A stretch of 64,000 nucleotides of DNA, taken from assembly GCF_001954195.1 (NCBI RefSeq), contig NZ_MBES01000068.1:62001-126000 (forward strand). Direction: 5' to 3'. A program made the position numbers and the translations under genes. The notes under the pieces were generated by a model that was given only the letters and a program-made list of their open reading frames with translations, was not told the origin of the DNA and searched no databases. This DNA is from Mycobacterium sp. IS-1264. Its GTDB lineage: Bacteria > Actinomycetota > Actinomycetes > Mycobacteriales > Mycobacteriaceae. Positions 44,107 to 55,136 of the stretch are shown here, piece after piece. Numbering within the stretch: position 1 is the first letter of the stretch; every line of letters begins with the position of its first letter.

Positions 44107-45014
44107 TTATCGATCTGCTGGACACCAGCACCACCGCGGTCAACAAGAAGCTCGACGAGCTACGCGAACAGGCCGGCGTCGTCACGATGGGCCGCGTGGG
44201 GACGCTGATCATCAAGTCCGACAACGACACGATGGTCGAGGAATCGATCGAGGCCGCCAACGCCGCCAGCCACGAGCACCCGAGCCGGGTCCTGGTGGTG
44301 ACCGCCGGCAACGCCGACGCCACCGAGGCGCGGTTGGACGCCCAGGTTCGCGTCGGGGGTGACGCCGGCGCCGGGGAGGTCGTGGTGCTGAGGCTGTCGG
44401 GACCGCTGGCCGATCACGCCGAGAGCGTCGTCATTCCGTTCCTGCTGCCCGACATCCCGGTGGTGGCGTGGTGGCCCGACGTCGCCCCGGCGGTACCCGC
44501 CCAAGACCCGTTGGGCCAGTTGGCGATTCGACGCATCACCGACGCGACCAACAGTGACGATCCGCTGTCTTCGATCCGGGGCCGGCTGCAGGGTTATACA
44601 GCCGGCGACACGGATTTAGCCTGGGCGCGCATCACCTACTGGCGGGCGCTGCTCACCTCCGCGGTGGACCAGAAGCCGCACGAGGAGATCGAGTCGGCGC
44701 TGGTGTCCGGTTTGCGAACCGAGCCCGCGCTCGACGTGCTGGCGGGCTGGCTGGCCAGCCGGATCGACGGGCCGGTGCGCCGGGTGGTCGGCGACCTCAA
44801 AGTCGAGCTGGAGCGCAAGTCCGAAACCATCACCCTGAGCCGGCCCCAGGAGGGCACGACGGCCACCCTGAGCCGGACGGGCCGCCCCGATGCCCTGGTT
44901 CCATTGGCGCGCAGGGAAACCCGAGAGTGCCTGGCCGAAGACATGCGGCGGCTGGACCCCGACGAGATCTACTTCGCCGCGCTGGAGGGCATCGACAAGG
45001 TGCAGTACGCATGA
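44103..45014 (+). CDS. opcA: OpcA, assembly/activator protein of glucose-6-phosphate dehydrogenase
   Basis: A 303-residue OpcA-family protein ([14 protein letters not shown] near 118-131, [10 protein letters not shown] near 252). OpcA promotes oligomerisation and activity of Zwf in cyanobacteria and actinobacteria. GTG at 44103 is preferred to ATG at 44091: it gives a 4-base GTGA overlap with zwf and the same length as the M. tuberculosis protein. The 3' end overlaps pgl by 4 bases. Confidence 0.92.
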   Translation: MIIDLLDTSTTAVNKKLDELREQAGVVTMGRVGTLIIKSDNDTMVEESIEAANAASHEHPSRVLVVTAGNADATEARLDAQVRVGGDAGAGEVVVLRLSGPLADHAESVVIPFLLPDIPVVAWWPDVAPAVPAQDPLGQLAIRRITDATNSDDPLSSIRGRLQGYTAGDTDLAWARITYWRALLTSAVDQKPHEEIESALVSGLRTEPALDVLAGWLASRIDGPVRRVVGDLKVELERKSETITLSRPQEGTTATLSRTGRPDALVPLARRETRECLAEDMRRLDPDEIYFAALEGIDKVQYA

Positions 45015-45748
45015 GCCGCGTGATCGACATCGTCCCCGACGGCGACGCCCTGGTCCGGGCCGCCGGCTCCCGGCTGGTCGCTACCATCGAGGCCGCCGTG
45101 GCGGCCCGGGGGCGCGCCCTGATCGTGCTGACCGGCGGCGGCAACGGCATCGGGCTGCTGAAGTATCTCCGCACGCAGCGGGTGGACTGGTCGAAGGTGC
45201 ATTTGTTCTGGGGTGACGAGCGCTACGTTCCCGAGGACGACGACGAGCGCAACGAGAAGCAGGCGCGCGAGGCGTTGCTCGATCACGTCGACATTCCGTC
45301 CAGCCAGGTGCATCCGATGGCCGCCAGTGACGGCGAATTCGGCAACGATCTGGCCGCGGCGGCCCTTGCCTACGAACAGCTGCTGGCCGCCAACGCCGCT
45401 CCCGGTGAGCCGGCGCCGACCTTCGACGTCCACCTGCTGGGCATGGGTCCCGAGGGCCACATCAACTCCCTGTTCCCCGACACCCCCGCCGTCCTCGAGA
45501 CCACCCGCATGGTCGTCGCGGTCGACGACTCCCCCAAACCGCCGCCGCAACGAATCACCTTGACACTGCCCGCGATTCAGCGTTCCCGCGAGGTCTGGCT
45601 GATGGTGTCGGGCGCCGGGAAGGCCGACGCGGCCGCCGCCGCCATCGGTGGCGCGCAACCGGTCACGGTGCCGGCCGCCGGGGCCATCGGCCTGGAGACC
45701 ACGCTCTGGCTGCTCGACGAGGAGGCCGCGGCCCAGCTTCCCAGCTGA
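45011..45748 (+). CDS. pgl: 6-phosphogluconolactonase
   Basis: A 245-residue NagB/DevB-family hydrolase with [13 protein letters not shown] near 40, WGDERYVP near 68 and [13 protein letters not shown] near 142. It opens 6-phosphogluconolactone, the step after Zwf. ATG overlaps opcA by 4 bases. Confidence 0.95.
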   Translation: MSRVIDIVPDGDALVRAAGSRLVATIEAAVAARGRALIVLTGGGNGIGLLKYLRTQRVDWSKVHLFWGDERYVPEDDDERNEKQAREALLDHVDIPSSQVHPMAASDGEFGNDLAAAALAYEQLLAANAAPGEPAPTFDVHLLGMGPEGHINSLFPDTPAVLETTRMVVAVDDSPKPPPQRITLTLPAIQRSREVWLMVSGAGKADAAAAAIGGAQPVTVPAAGAIGLETTLWLLDEEAAAQLPS

Positions 45749-45770
45749 CGCTGGGCGCATAATGACGTTC

Positions 45771-46160
45771 ATGGCAGACAAAACCGTGCGCAACGGGCCC
45801 GAGCGAAGCCGGATCAAGACCCTCACCCAGGCGGCGCTCAACGCCGACAAGACCGTCGAACAGGTCGAAGACGTCCTCGACGGCCTCGGCAGGACGATGG
45901 TCGAGCTGAACAGCTCGCTATCGGCCCTCAACGCGACGGTGGAACGCCTGGAGGGCGGCCTGGATCATCTGGAGGGCGTGCTGCACAGCCTGGACAATCT
46001 CGCCCAGCGGCTCATCGCGCTCGTCGAGCCGGTGGAGGCGATCGTCCAGCGCATCGACTACATGGTCGGGGTGGGCGAAACGGTGATGTCCCCCTTGTCG
46101 GTCACCGAGCACGCGGTGCGCGGCGTGCTGGACCGGCTGCGCAACCGTACGGTGCACTAG
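45771..46160 (+). CDS. Small coiled-coil conserved protein, Rv1444c-type
   Basis: A 129-residue protein, MADKTVRNGPERSRIK at the start, then heptad-like leucine repeats (LNSSLSALNATVERLEGGLDHLEG region) predicting a coiled coil of about 60 residues, and a weakly amphipathic C-terminus. No enzyme motif. ATG at 45771 matches the orthologue; another ATG three codons earlier is possible. It follows pgl after 22 bases and is probably the last gene of the operon. A scaffolding role is possible but unproven. Confidence 0.8.
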   Translation: MADKTVRNGPERSRIKTLTQAALNADKTVEQVEDVLDGLGRTMVELNSSLSALNATVERLEGGLDHLEGVLHSLDNLAQRLIALVEPVEAIVQRIDYMVGVGETVMSPLSVTEHAVRGVLDRLRNRTVH

Positions 46161-46933
46161 GTTCCGCGGTCGACCGCGTCGAAAACTTCCAGCGCGTGTC
46201 CGAACGGCTCCGATGTGATCGCGTGGTCGGTCTCGGAGCGATGGTCGAGCGAGTAGTCGATGCACAGCAGCAGGCCCAGGAGGACGGCGACCGCGCTGGA
46301 CAGGAGTGCCTGGCCGAGGGTGCTGCCCAGGCGCAGGAATCCGGTAAGGCCTACCAGGACAACCCCGCCGAAGATCAGTCCCAACCACAGCAGCGCCGGT
46401 ATCCGCGGCTTGGTCGCGATCATGCGCTGGGTGCGATCGGACGACAGCACGCTCAACTCGCTGAGGAACTGGGAATTGATGGCGCTCAACGCGGCACCCG
46501 GCGACTGACTGCCGGCGATGCGGTACATCTGCGTGATCGCGGCGCGTGCGCTGTCGCGGGCGCCGTCGCCGGCCGGCTTGGTCGAATCGGAACCCGCCAC
46601 CGCCGTCGTGTACTGGCGCAGCAGTTGTTGAAGCTGGGGCCGCTCCGGTTCCGGCATGGCGACGGTCTGCCGGTACAGCGTCGTCAGTGCCGACGCCTCG
46701 TTGGCGACGATGACCTGGGTGGCGGAAAACTGTTGCCAGGTGACGACCACGGTGAACCCAAGCAGGGCGCCGTAGACAAGCCCGACGATCGCGACGAACG
46801 GCGACATGGCCGAATCGTGCAGTTTTCCTTCGCCGGCCAGGACACGATTGCCGAACCATACGCTGACCACCGCGAGCACGATCGCGGTGGCGACCACGCT
46901 GACAAGAATCAACCAAAGAGACGGCGCACCCAT
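46157..46933 (-). CDS. DUF4239 (bestrophin-like) membrane protein
   Basis: A 258-residue protein with two N-terminal helices (about 6-28 and 43-66), a soluble loop of about 110 residues, and two C-terminal helices (about 186-230). GLVYGALLGFTVVVTWQQF near 50 is typical of DUF4239, a family annotated as bestrophin-like and possibly channel-forming. Its stop overlaps the upstream operon's last stop (tail to tail, CTAG). It lies 62 bases after ppc on the same strand. Function unknown. Confidence 0.82.
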   Translation of the reverse strand: MGAPSLWLILVSVVATAIVLAVVSVWFGNRVLAGEGKLHDSAMSPFVAIVGLVYGALLGFTVVVTWQQFSATQVIVANEASALTTLYRQTVAMPEPERPQLQQLLRQYTTAVAGSDSTKPAGDGARDSARAAITQMYRIAGSQSPGAALSAINSQFLSELSVLSSDRTQRMIATKPRIPALLWLGLIFGGVVLVGLTGFLRLGSTLGQALLSSAVAVLLGLLLCIDYSLDHRSETDHAITSEPFGHALEVFDAVDRGT

Positions 46934-46995
46934 CGCCCGAGACCATACTGCGCGTCGGCGGCGGTGTCGGCCATCGGCGCGCGCATGTCGGCCAT

Positions 46996-49803
46996 TTACC
47001 CGCTGTTGCGCAGCGCGCTGGAGAGGCCGTTCATGGTCAGTAGGATGCCGCGCTGCACCAATTCGTGGTCGTCGCCCGAGCGGTAGCGGCGCAGCAGTTC
47101 CACCTGAAGGTGGTTCAGCGGCTCCAGGTACGGGAACCGATTGAACACCGAACGTGCGAGCGCCGGGTTGTCGGCAAGGAGGTCGTCGTGACCGGTGATG
47201 AGCTTGTGCATGGCGATGGTGCGCCGATGTTCGTCGACGATCTTGTCGAATACCCTGCGCCGCAACGATTCGTCGGGCACCAGCTCGGCGTAGCGGGCCG
47301 CCAGGCCCAGGTCGCTCTTGGCCAGCACCTGCGCCATGTTCGACAGCACGCTGGCGAAGAACGGCCACCGCTCGTACAGCTCGTGCAGCGTCGCCACCCG
47401 GTCGGCTTCGCCGTCCGGACCCGCCGCGATCCACTGTTCGAACGCCGATCCGGTTCCGTACCAACCGGGCAGCATGACCCGCGACTGGCTCCACGCCAGC
47501 ACCCACGGGATGGCGCGCAGGTCCGCGATCGACTCGGTGGGCTTGCGCGAAGCGGGTCGGCTGCCGATGTTCAGCGATCCGATCTCGCTGACCGGTGTCG
47601 ATGCCTTGAAGTATTCGACGAATCCCGGTGTGTCGTGCACCAACTCGGCGTAGGCGCGCCGCGCCAGGGTCGCCACCTCGTCGAGCACCGCGTACGCCGG
47701 TTCGGCTGCCTCGCCGAGACCCTCGACGTCCAGCAGCGTGGACTCCAACGTCGCCGCCACCAGGCTCTCCAGATTGCGGCGCGCCAACTGGGGTTCGGCG
47801 TACTTGGCGGCGATCACCTCACCCTGCTCGGTGAGGCGCAGCGATCCGTTCACCGCTCCCGGCGGTTGCGCCAGGATCGCCTGGTAGCTCGGCCCGCCGC
47901 CGCGCCCGACGGTGCCGCCGCGACCGTGGAAGAGCCGCAACCGAATTCCGGTCTTGCGGGCCACGTCGACCAGGGACAGCTCCGCCCGGTACACCGCCCA
48001 GCTGGAGGCGAGGTAACCGCCGTCCTTGTTGGAGTCGGAGTAGCCCAGCATCACCTCTTGCGAGTCGCCGCGCGCGGAGACGAGCGCCCGATAGACGGGC
48101 AGTTCCAGCATCGCGTGCAGAATCGCCGCGCCGTTGTGCAGATCGTCGATCGTCTCGAACAACGGCGAAATGCCAACCGGGCAGTAGGGTTCCGGCCCCG
48201 AGGCGTCCAGCAGGCCGGCCTCTTTCAGCAGGATCGCCGCCTCCAGCACGTCCGACACCGACTGGCACATCGAGATCACGTAGTTGGGCACCGCGGCGGG
48301 CCCGTAGCGCCGGACTGCGTGGGCGGCGGCGGCCATCACACCCAGCTCGCCGCGCGCCAGGTCGGACAATTCCGCGCGCTCGCCGAGCAGCGGTCGGCGG
48401 GTGCTCAGTTCGGCGGCCAGCAGCTCGACCCGCTCGTCTTCCGCCAGCGAGCCGTAGTCCGGGTGCACACCCGCCCACGCCAGCAGCTCGCCGACCACCT
48501 CTTGGTGTACGTCGGAGTTTTGCCGCATGTCGAGGCCGCACAGGTGAAACCCGAAGACGCCCACGCCTTCTCGCAACAACGCCAGCCGGTCGTCGGCCAG
48601 TAGCGCGCTGCCGTGGGCGCGCAGCGAAGCGTCGACGGTGTCGAGGTCGGTGCGCAATTCGGCGGGCGTGACATACCGGGTCAGGCCCAGGTCGAGCTCG
48701 TGCTGCGGTCGCCGGTCCAGGATCTCGGCGGCGGTCGCGGTGAGCCGGCCGCGGATCACCCGCACTGCACGCCGGTACGGCTCGTCGGCCCGGGCGTTCT
48801 CCGGGCACGCGTCGGACAGCTCGGCCAGTTCGGGGGTGACGCCGACCAGTCGCGCCGACAGCGACAGTTCCTGCTCGAGGTCGGTGAGCTCGGCCAGGTA
48901 GTGCGCCACCGCGGTGAACGCGGCGCTGCCGGTGGCCCGCCGCACCACCTCTCCGGTGACGTTCGGGTTTCCGTCGCGGTCACCGCCGATCCAGGAGCCC
49001 GGCTGCAGGATCGGGCTGGCGAGCAGCTCGGCGTCCGGCCACCGAGCGCGCAGCGCGTCGCGAACCTCGCTGTTCACTTGCGGGATCACCTCGAACAATG
49101 CGGCCGGGTAATAGCGCAGCCCGACGTCGATCTCGTCGGTGATCTGCAGCCTCGAGAGCCGGATCAGCGCGGTCTGCCACAGTGTGAGGACCTGGCGGCG
49201 CAGCTCGAGTTCGATGTCGCGGCCGTCGTCGGTCTGGGTGTGACCCTCGGCGTGCAGTCGCATCAGCCCGGTGATCCGGTGCTGGGTGACGAAGACGGTG
49301 CGCCGGCGGGTCTCGGTGGGATGGGCGGTGATGACCGGGGAGACCAAGGCGCCCTTCAGTGCATCGGCCACCGTGGCCGAATTCAGTTCCGCGAGATCGA
49401 GTTTCGCGTAGGTGGCGGCGAGGCTGCTGTCTTGGGGCGGCTCGCCCGCGTCGATGTGAACGGCGCGGCGGCGTTCGCGGTGGATGTCTTCGGCGACGTT
49501 GGCCAGCAGCGCAAAATGGCTGAATGCCCGGATGATCGGGATCGCGAGGTGGATGTCGATCCCCTCGAACATGCGCGCCAGGTCGGCGCGGTCGATCTCG
49601 GAGCGCCGAACCCGGAACGATTCCACCCGGGCGCGCTCCACGAGGTCGAACACCTCGTCACCGTTCTGCTCACGCACGGTGTCGCCGAGGATCGCACCGA
49701 GCAGCCTGATGTCGGCGCGCATCGGCTCGGTCGCCTCGCGCCCGGTCGCGGTCCGCTGGACCGCACCGATCGGTTCGAGCGCGGCGTCGGGAGCCTCAAC
49801 CAT
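46996..49803 (-). CDS. ppc: Phosphoenolpyruvate carboxylase
   Basis: A 935-residue enzyme with all the PEPC hallmarks: catalytic His in [12 protein letters not shown] near 156, [15 protein letters not shown] near 272, [13 protein letters not shown] near 575, [14 protein letters not shown] near 615, and a conserved C-terminal end ([12 protein letters not shown]). It carboxylates PEP to oxaloacetate, refilling the TCA cycle. To my knowledge H37Rv lacks ppc while M. leprae keeps it at this same place near secG and the pentose-phosphate genes, so presence here looks ancestral. ATG at 49803. Confidence 0.96.
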   Translation of the reverse strand: MVEAPDAALEPIGAVQRTATGREATEPMRADIRLLGAILGDTVREQNGDEVFDLVERARVESFRVRRSEIDRADLARMFEGIDIHLAIPIIRAFSHFALLANVAEDIHRERRRAVHIDAGEPPQDSSLAATYAKLDLAELNSATVADALKGALVSPVITAHPTETRRRTVFVTQHRITGLMRLHAEGHTQTDDGRDIELELRRQVLTLWQTALIRLSRLQITDEIDVGLRYYPAALFEVIPQVNSEVRDALRARWPDAELLASPILQPGSWIGGDRDGNPNVTGEVVRRATGSAAFTAVAHYLAELTDLEQELSLSARLVGVTPELAELSDACPENARADEPYRRAVRVIRGRLTATAAEILDRRPQHELDLGLTRYVTPAELRTDLDTVDASLRAHGSALLADDRLALLREGVGVFGFHLCGLDMRQNSDVHQEVVGELLAWAGVHPDYGSLAEDERVELLAAELSTRRPLLGERAELSDLARGELGVMAAAAHAVRRYGPAAVPNYVISMCQSVSDVLEAAILLKEAGLLDASGPEPYCPVGISPLFETIDDLHNGAAILHAMLELPVYRALVSARGDSQEVMLGYSDSNKDGGYLASSWAVYRAELSLVDVARKTGIRLRLFHGRGGTVGRGGGPSYQAILAQPPGAVNGSLRLTEQGEVIAAKYAEPQLARRNLESLVAATLESTLLDVEGLGEAAEPAYAVLDEVATLARRAYAELVHDTPGFVEYFKASTPVSEIGSLNIGSRPASRKPTESIADLRAIPWVLAWSQSRVMLPGWYGTGSAFEQWIAAGPDGEADRVATLHELYERWPFFASVLSNMAQVLAKSDLGLAARYAELVPDESLRRRVFDKIVDEHRRTIAMHKLITGHDDLLADNPALARSVFNRFPYLEPLNHLQVELLRRYRSGDDHELVQRGILLTMNGLSSALRNSG

Positions 49804-49868
49804 GCGTCCCAGTATCGGCGCGGATGGCGCGCTCCGCCCGGCGAGGGCTCAGGCGGCCGCGGCCGAAA

Positions 49869-49914
49869 GTGAACTTCACGACGCATTGCCGGCGTGTCCC
49901 GTCGTGAAATTCAC
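49869..49914. promoter_or_regulatory. Paired palindromes GTGAAnTTCAC between ppc and the DUF732 gene
   Basis: GTGAACTTCAC (49869-49879) and GTGAAATTCAC (49904-49914) are each perfect 11-base palindromes around a central base, 35 bases apart. Their flanks are mirrored too (…CACGACG / CGTCGTG…), so the whole forms a 15-bp inverted repeat with one mismatch and a 16-base spacer. It sits in the 155-bp divergent promoter region, about 66 bases from the ppc start and 45 from the other. Two operator copies for a dimeric regulator are the simplest reading; a hairpin or small dispersed repeat is the alternative. Confidence 0.5.
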
Positions 49915-49958
49915 ACTCGCCGCGGTGAGCTAAGGCAACACGAAAGACGGGAACCGAA

Positions 49959-50312
49959 ATGCCCTCACCTCGCTGGCTGGCCGCGTTGGCCATTCCGATG
50001 ATCGCCGGCGCTGCCCTGCTGGGTAGCGCGGCGACCGCGATCGCCACTCCCGCCGATGACGCGTACCTCGCGCAGCTGCGCGCCGTCGGCCTCACCTGGC
50101 CACCCCAGACCGAAGAAGCGCTCATCGGGGAGGCGCACCTCATCTGCTACGACCTCACGTGGGGTTGGACGCCACAACAGATCGCCGACGACATCCACGC
50201 TCACTTGGACAAGAGGGGTGTGACGTTGTTGGACATCGGGACCATGGTCAACGCCGCGCACTCGACCTATTGCCCGGGCAACGTGTGCGACGCCCCCAGC
50301 CTGTGCACCTGA
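49959..50312 (+). CDS. Small exported DUF732 protein
   Basis: A 117-residue protein with a signal peptide (MPSPRW start, hydrophobic 8-28, likely cleavage after ATAIA) and a mature domain of about 87 residues of the DUF732 type (PADDAYLAQLRAVGL start, four cysteines). DUF732 proteins are small secreted mycobacterial proteins of unknown function. The stop is 5 bases from the end of secG, tail to tail. Confidence 0.88.
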   Translation: MPSPRWLAALAIPMIAGAALLGSAATAIATPADDAYLAQLRAVGLTWPPQTEEALIGEAHLICYDLTWGWTPQQIADDIHAHLDKRGVTLLDIGTMVNAAHSTYCPGNVCDAPSLCT

Positions 50313-50317
50313 CCGCG

Positions 50318-50551
50318 TCAGCGGTACTTGATCTGCAGGGCCATGCCGATGATGCACACCAGCCAGATGCCGGTGATGAACAGCGTCAACCGGTCCAGGT
50401 TCTTCTCGACCACGGTCGACCCTGACAGGCTCGACTGCACGCCCCCGCCGAACAGCGTCGACAGGCCGCCGCCCTTGGCGCGGTGCAGCAGCACCAGCAA
50501 CACCACCAGGATGCTGGTGACGACCAGGGTGATCTGCAGGGCCAATTGCAT
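50318..50551 (-). CDS. secG: SecG preprotein translocase subunit
   Basis: A 77-residue protein with two membrane helices (about 3-22 and 53-73) and the glycine-rich loop AKGGGLSTLFGGG of SecG. It assists SecYE in protein export. Last gene after gap-pgk-tpiA, as in other actinobacteria; 30 bases separate it from tpiA. Confidence 0.93.
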   Translation of the reverse strand: MQLALQITLVVTSILVVLLVLLHRAKGGGLSTLFGGGVQSSLSGSTVVEKNLDRLTLFITGIWLVCIIGMALQIKYR

Positions 50552-50581
50552 GACGTGCAGCCTACCGGCTTCGCGGCGGCA

Positions 50582-51367
50582 TCACGGCAGCGGCCCGCCG
50601 GCGGCGATGGCCGCCAGCGTCGCGAACTGCTCGCCGTCCAGCGACGCGCCCCCGACGAGGCCGCCGTCGACGTCGTTCTGGGCGACGATGTCGCCGATGT
50701 TCTTCGCGTTCACCGAGCCGCCGTAGAGGACCCGGACGCCCTCGGCGATCTGCGGTGATGCCAGCGCGCCCAGCTCCGCGCGGATCGCCGCGCACACCTC
50801 CTGGGCGTCGCCCGCGCTGGCCACCCGGCCGGTGCCGATCGCCCAGACCGGCTCGTAGGCGATGACGACCCGGCCGATCTGCTCGGCCGAAAGGCCGGCC
50901 AGCGAGCCGCGCAGCTGCTTCTCGCAGTGGCTGACGTGCTCGCCGGCCTCCCGGACCTCCAGGTGTTCGCCGATGCAGACGATCGGCGTCAGTTCGTTCT
51001 TCAGGGCGGCGGTCGCCTTGGCGGCCACCAGGTCGTCGTCCTCGTTGTGGTAGGTGCGCCGCTCGGAGTGCCCGACGACGACGAACGAGCAGCCCAGCTT
51101 CGACAGGAAGGCGCCGCTGATGTCTCCGGTGTAGGCGCCCGAGTCGTGCTGGGACAGGTCCTGGGCGCCGTAGGTCAGCCGCAGCTTGTCGCCGTCGACG
51201 AGGGTCTGCACGCTGCGCAGGTCGGTGAACGGCGGGAGCACGGTGACGTCGACCTTGTCGTAGTACTTGTCCGGCAGCGCGAAGGCGATCTTCTGCACCA
51301 GCGCGATCGCCTCGAAGTGATTGAGGTTCATCTTCCAGTTGCCGGCGATCAGGGGCTTGCGGCTCAC
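50582..51367 (-). CDS. tpiA: Triosephosphate isomerase
   Basis: A 261-residue TIM-barrel enzyme with GNWKMN at 9-14, the catalytic His in VVGHSERR near 98, the catalytic Glu in [12 protein letters not shown] near 173 and the phosphate loop YGGSVNAKN near 235. It interconverts DHAP and glyceraldehyde-3-phosphate. GTG start, overlapping pgk by 4 bases (GTGA). Confidence 0.97.
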   Translation of the reverse strand: MSRKPLIAGNWKMNLNHFEAIALVQKIAFALPDKYYDKVDVTVLPPFTDLRSVQTLVDGDKLRLTYGAQDLSQHDSGAYTGDISGAFLSKLGCSFVVVGHSERRTYHNEDDDLVAAKATAALKNELTPIVCIGEHLEVREAGEHVSHCEKQLRGSLAGLSAEQIGRVVIAYEPVWAIGTGRVASAGDAQEVCAAIRAELGALASPQIAEGVRVLYGGSVNAKNIGDIVAQNDVDGGLVGGASLDGEQFATLAAIAAGGPLP

Positions 51368-52599
51368 GAGGCTCCTCCACTTGGCTGCGGCCGGCCCAGT
51401 ACCTCGATGCCGGGCAGCGTCTTGCCCTCCAGGTATTCCAGCGATGCGCCACCGCCGGTGGATATGTGCGAGAACTCACCCTCGTGGATGCCGAGCGCGC
51501 GCACGGCGGCCGCGGAGTCGCCGCCGCCGACCACGCTGAACGCACCCTTGCCCGTCGCGGCGACGATCGCCTCGGCCACGCCCTTGGTGCCCGCCGCGAA
51601 CGCGGGGAACTCGAACACGCCCATCGGGCCGTTCCAGAAGACGGTCTCGGCGTTGGACAGCAGCGCCGCGAACCGCCGCACCGACTCGGGTCCGACGTCC
51701 AGGCCCATCTTGTCGTCCGGAATCCGGTCCGCGGCCACGGTCTCCGGCGACGAGTCGGCGGCGAAGCGCTCCGCCACCACGATGTCCACCGGAAGGCGCA
51801 GCACGTCGGCGTAGGTCTCACTTAGCCTGCGGCACGTGTCGACCATGTCGGTCTCGAGCAGGGATGTGCCAACCGAAAGGCCCTGCGCGGCAAGGAAAGT
51901 GAAGCACATGCCGCCGCCGATCACGATGCTGTCGGCCTTGGTCGCCAGCGACTCGATGACGCCGAGCTTGTCGGACACCTTCGACCCGCCGAGCACCACC
52001 GCGTACGGGCGCTTGGTCGAGGCCGTCAGCTGCTCGAGCACCCGGATTTCCTCGGCGACCAGCGTGCCGGCGTAGTGCGGCAGCAGGGTGGCGACGTCGT
52101 ACACGGAGGCTTGCTTGCGGTGCACCACCCCGAAGCCGTCGGAGACGAAAGCGCCCCCCGGCGAGACCAGTTCGGCCAGCAGCTTGGCCAGGGCGAGTCG
52201 CTCGCCGTCGTCCTTGCTGGTCTCCCGCGGGTCGAACCGGACGTTCTCCAGCAACAGGACGTCGCCGTCGGTCAACCCCTCGGCGCGGGCCAGCGCGTCG
52301 CCGCCCACCACGTCGCCGGCCAATTGCACGTGCCGGCCCAGCTGTTCGCCGAGCGCGGCGGCCACCGGCGCCAGCGACAGCGCGGGGTCGGGTCCGCCCT
52401 TGGGGCGGCCCAGGTGCGCGGCGATCACCACCTTGGCGCCGGCCTCGGCCAGCGCCCGCAACGTCGGGACGGACGCGGTGATGCGGCCCGGGTCGGTGAT
52501 GGCCCCCGCGTCGAGCGGCACGTTCAGGTCGGAGCGCACCAGCACGGCGCGACCTGAAACACCTTCCGCCAGAAGGTCTTCGAGGCTGGGAACGGACAC
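51364..52599 (-). CDS. pgk: Phosphoglycerate kinase
   Basis: A 411-residue two-domain kinase: [10 protein letters not shown] near 21, HLGRPKGG near 62, [14 protein letters not shown] near 205, and the C-terminal [13 protein letters not shown] nucleotide region. It makes ATP from 1,3-bisphosphoglycerate. GTG start 3 bases after gap; 4-base overlap with tpiA. Confidence 0.97.
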   Translation of the reverse strand: MSVPSLEDLLAEGVSGRAVLVRSDLNVPLDAGAITDPGRITASVPTLRALAEAGAKVVIAAHLGRPKGGPDPALSLAPVAAALGEQLGRHVQLAGDVVGGDALARAEGLTDGDVLLLENVRFDPRETSKDDGERLALAKLLAELVSPGGAFVSDGFGVVHRKQASVYDVATLLPHYAGTLVAEEIRVLEQLTASTKRPYAVVLGGSKVSDKLGVIESLATKADSIVIGGGMCFTFLAAQGLSVGTSLLETDMVDTCRRLSETYADVLRLPVDIVVAERFAADSSPETVAADRIPDDKMGLDVGPESVRRFAALLSNAETVFWNGPMGVFEFPAFAAGTKGVAEAIVAATGKGAFSVVGGGDSAAAVRALGIHEGEFSHISTGGGASLEYLEGKTLPGIEVLGRPQPSGGAS

Positions 52600-52602
52600 G
52601 GT

Positions 52603-53667
<1,065 letters not shown>

Positions 53668-53720
53668 CTAGATCAGTAGCGACGACGGTTGCTGGGCGTC
53701 CCCCTCGGAGGTGACCTGCG

Positions 53721-55136
53721 TTACCCGCGCAGCCGCCGCAGCGCGGCGGTGGCGGCGTGATAGCCGCACAGTCCGTGGATGCCGGCGCCCGGCGGCGCGG
53801 ACTGCGAGCACAGGTAGACGCCGGGAACGCCGGTCGCGTATGGGTTGACGGCGATGCGCGGGCGCAGGACCACCTGCAGGCCGTCGTTGGCGCCGCCGAT
53901 GATGTCGCCGCCGATGAAGTTCGGGTTGTAGGCCTGCAGGTCGGCGGCGCTCTTGCTGACGGACGCCAGGATGCGGTCGCGGAATCCCGGGGCGAACCGC
54001 TCGATCTGGTCGACGACCGCGGCGGTGGCGTCGCCGGTGTAGCCGAACGGCACGTGCGCGTAGGCCCAGATCGGGTTGACGTTGCCGGCCGACCGGGACG
54101 GGTCGGCCAGGTACTGCTGCCCGACGAGCACGAACGGCCGCCGCACCATCTTGCCTTGCGCGCGTTGACGTTCGGTGTCCGCGATCTCGGCGAAGGTGCC
54201 GCCGAGGTGAACGGTGCCGGCGCGGCCGCAGTCGGGATTCGTCCACGGGATGTCGCCCTCGATCGCGAAGTCGACCTTGAACGCCGAGGACCCCTGGCGG
54301 TAGCGCCGGTAGGACCGCCTGATCCGGCCCGGCATCACGTCGCCGTATATCGACAGCACCGCGGCGGGACTGAGATCCAGCATGACGATGTCGGCGCCGG
54401 GGATGTCCCTGCGGCTCGACACGGTCACCCCCGTCGTCACGCCGCCGCCGTGCGCGGCCAAAGCCGCGGCCAGCGCCCGGATGATCGAACCGGATCCGCC
54501 CTCGGCGACGGGCCAGCCGTAGCGGTGCGCGGTGGCCAGAAACATCAACCCGAGCGCGGAGGTGAGCGGCCGGTCCAGCCGGGTGAACATGTGCGCGGCG
54601 GCGCCGCCGAACAACGCGCGCGCCGGCTCGGTGCGAAACCAGCGCGCCAGCACGGTTGCCGGCAGCACCGCGCGCGGACCGAACGCCGCGAGGCGGATCG
54701 GGTGACGCGGGATGTTGAGCACCGGGCGGAGCAAGTCCTGGGCCAGCTGGTCGAACCCGGCCGCGAGATCGCCGACGGCGCGGCGCCACCGGGTGCCGTC
54801 GGGTCCCATGCCGGCGACGGTCTGATCGATCGACTGGTACAGCACACCCGCGCTGCCGTCATCGAGCGGGTGCGCGCAGTCGATTTCCGGCCACTTCAAG
54901 GTCAGTCCATGGCTTTGGAGGTCGATCTCCTGCCAGAACGGTGAGCCGACTGCCCACGGGTGAGACGCCGAGCAGTGGTCGTGAATCACCCCGGGCAGCG
55001 TCAGCTCGCTGGAGCGCGCTCCCCCGCCGATGGTGTCGCGGGCCTCCAGCACCTGGACGTCGACACCGTGGCGGGCGAGTTGGATCGCGGCGGCCAGGCC
55101 GTTAGGACCGGCGCCGACGACCACCGCCTTTGTCAT
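53721..55136 (-). CDS. FAD-dependent oxidoreductase of the phytoene-desaturase family, Rv1432-type
   Basis: A 471-residue flavoprotein. The N-terminal dinucleotide motif VVVGAGPNGLAAAIQLARHG (5-24) and the conserved C-terminal segment SAPPGAGIHGLCGYHAA are those of the CrtI/PDS family. Members include carotenoid desaturases and saturases, but no carotenoid genes are nearby. ATG at 55136 overlaps the upstream membrane-protein gene by 4 bases, and the nucleotide motif begins at residue 5; the frame opening at 55283 adds an unrelated extension. Probably acts with that membrane protein on a lipid substrate; the link is inferred from coupling alone. Confidence 0.85.
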   Translation of the reverse strand: MTKAVVVGAGPNGLAAAIQLARHGVDVQVLEARDTIGGGARSSELTLPGVIHDHCSASHPWAVGSPFWQEIDLQSHGLTLKWPEIDCAHPLDDGSAGVLYQSIDQTVAGMGPDGTRWRRAVGDLAAGFDQLAQDLLRPVLNIPRHPIRLAAFGPRAVLPATVLARWFRTEPARALFGGAAAHMFTRLDRPLTSALGLMFLATAHRYGWPVAEGGSGSIIRALAAALAAHGGGVTTGVTVSSRRDIPGADIVMLDLSPAAVLSIYGDVMPGRIRRSYRRYRQGSSAFKVDFAIEGDIPWTNPDCGRAGTVHLGGTFAEIADTERQRAQGKMVRRPFVLVGQQYLADPSRSAGNVNPIWAYAHVPFGYTGDATAAVVDQIERFAPGFRDRILASVSKSAADLQAYNPNFIGGDIIGGANDGLQVVLRPRIAVNPYATGVPGVYLCSQSAPPGAGIHGLCGYHAATAALRRLRG

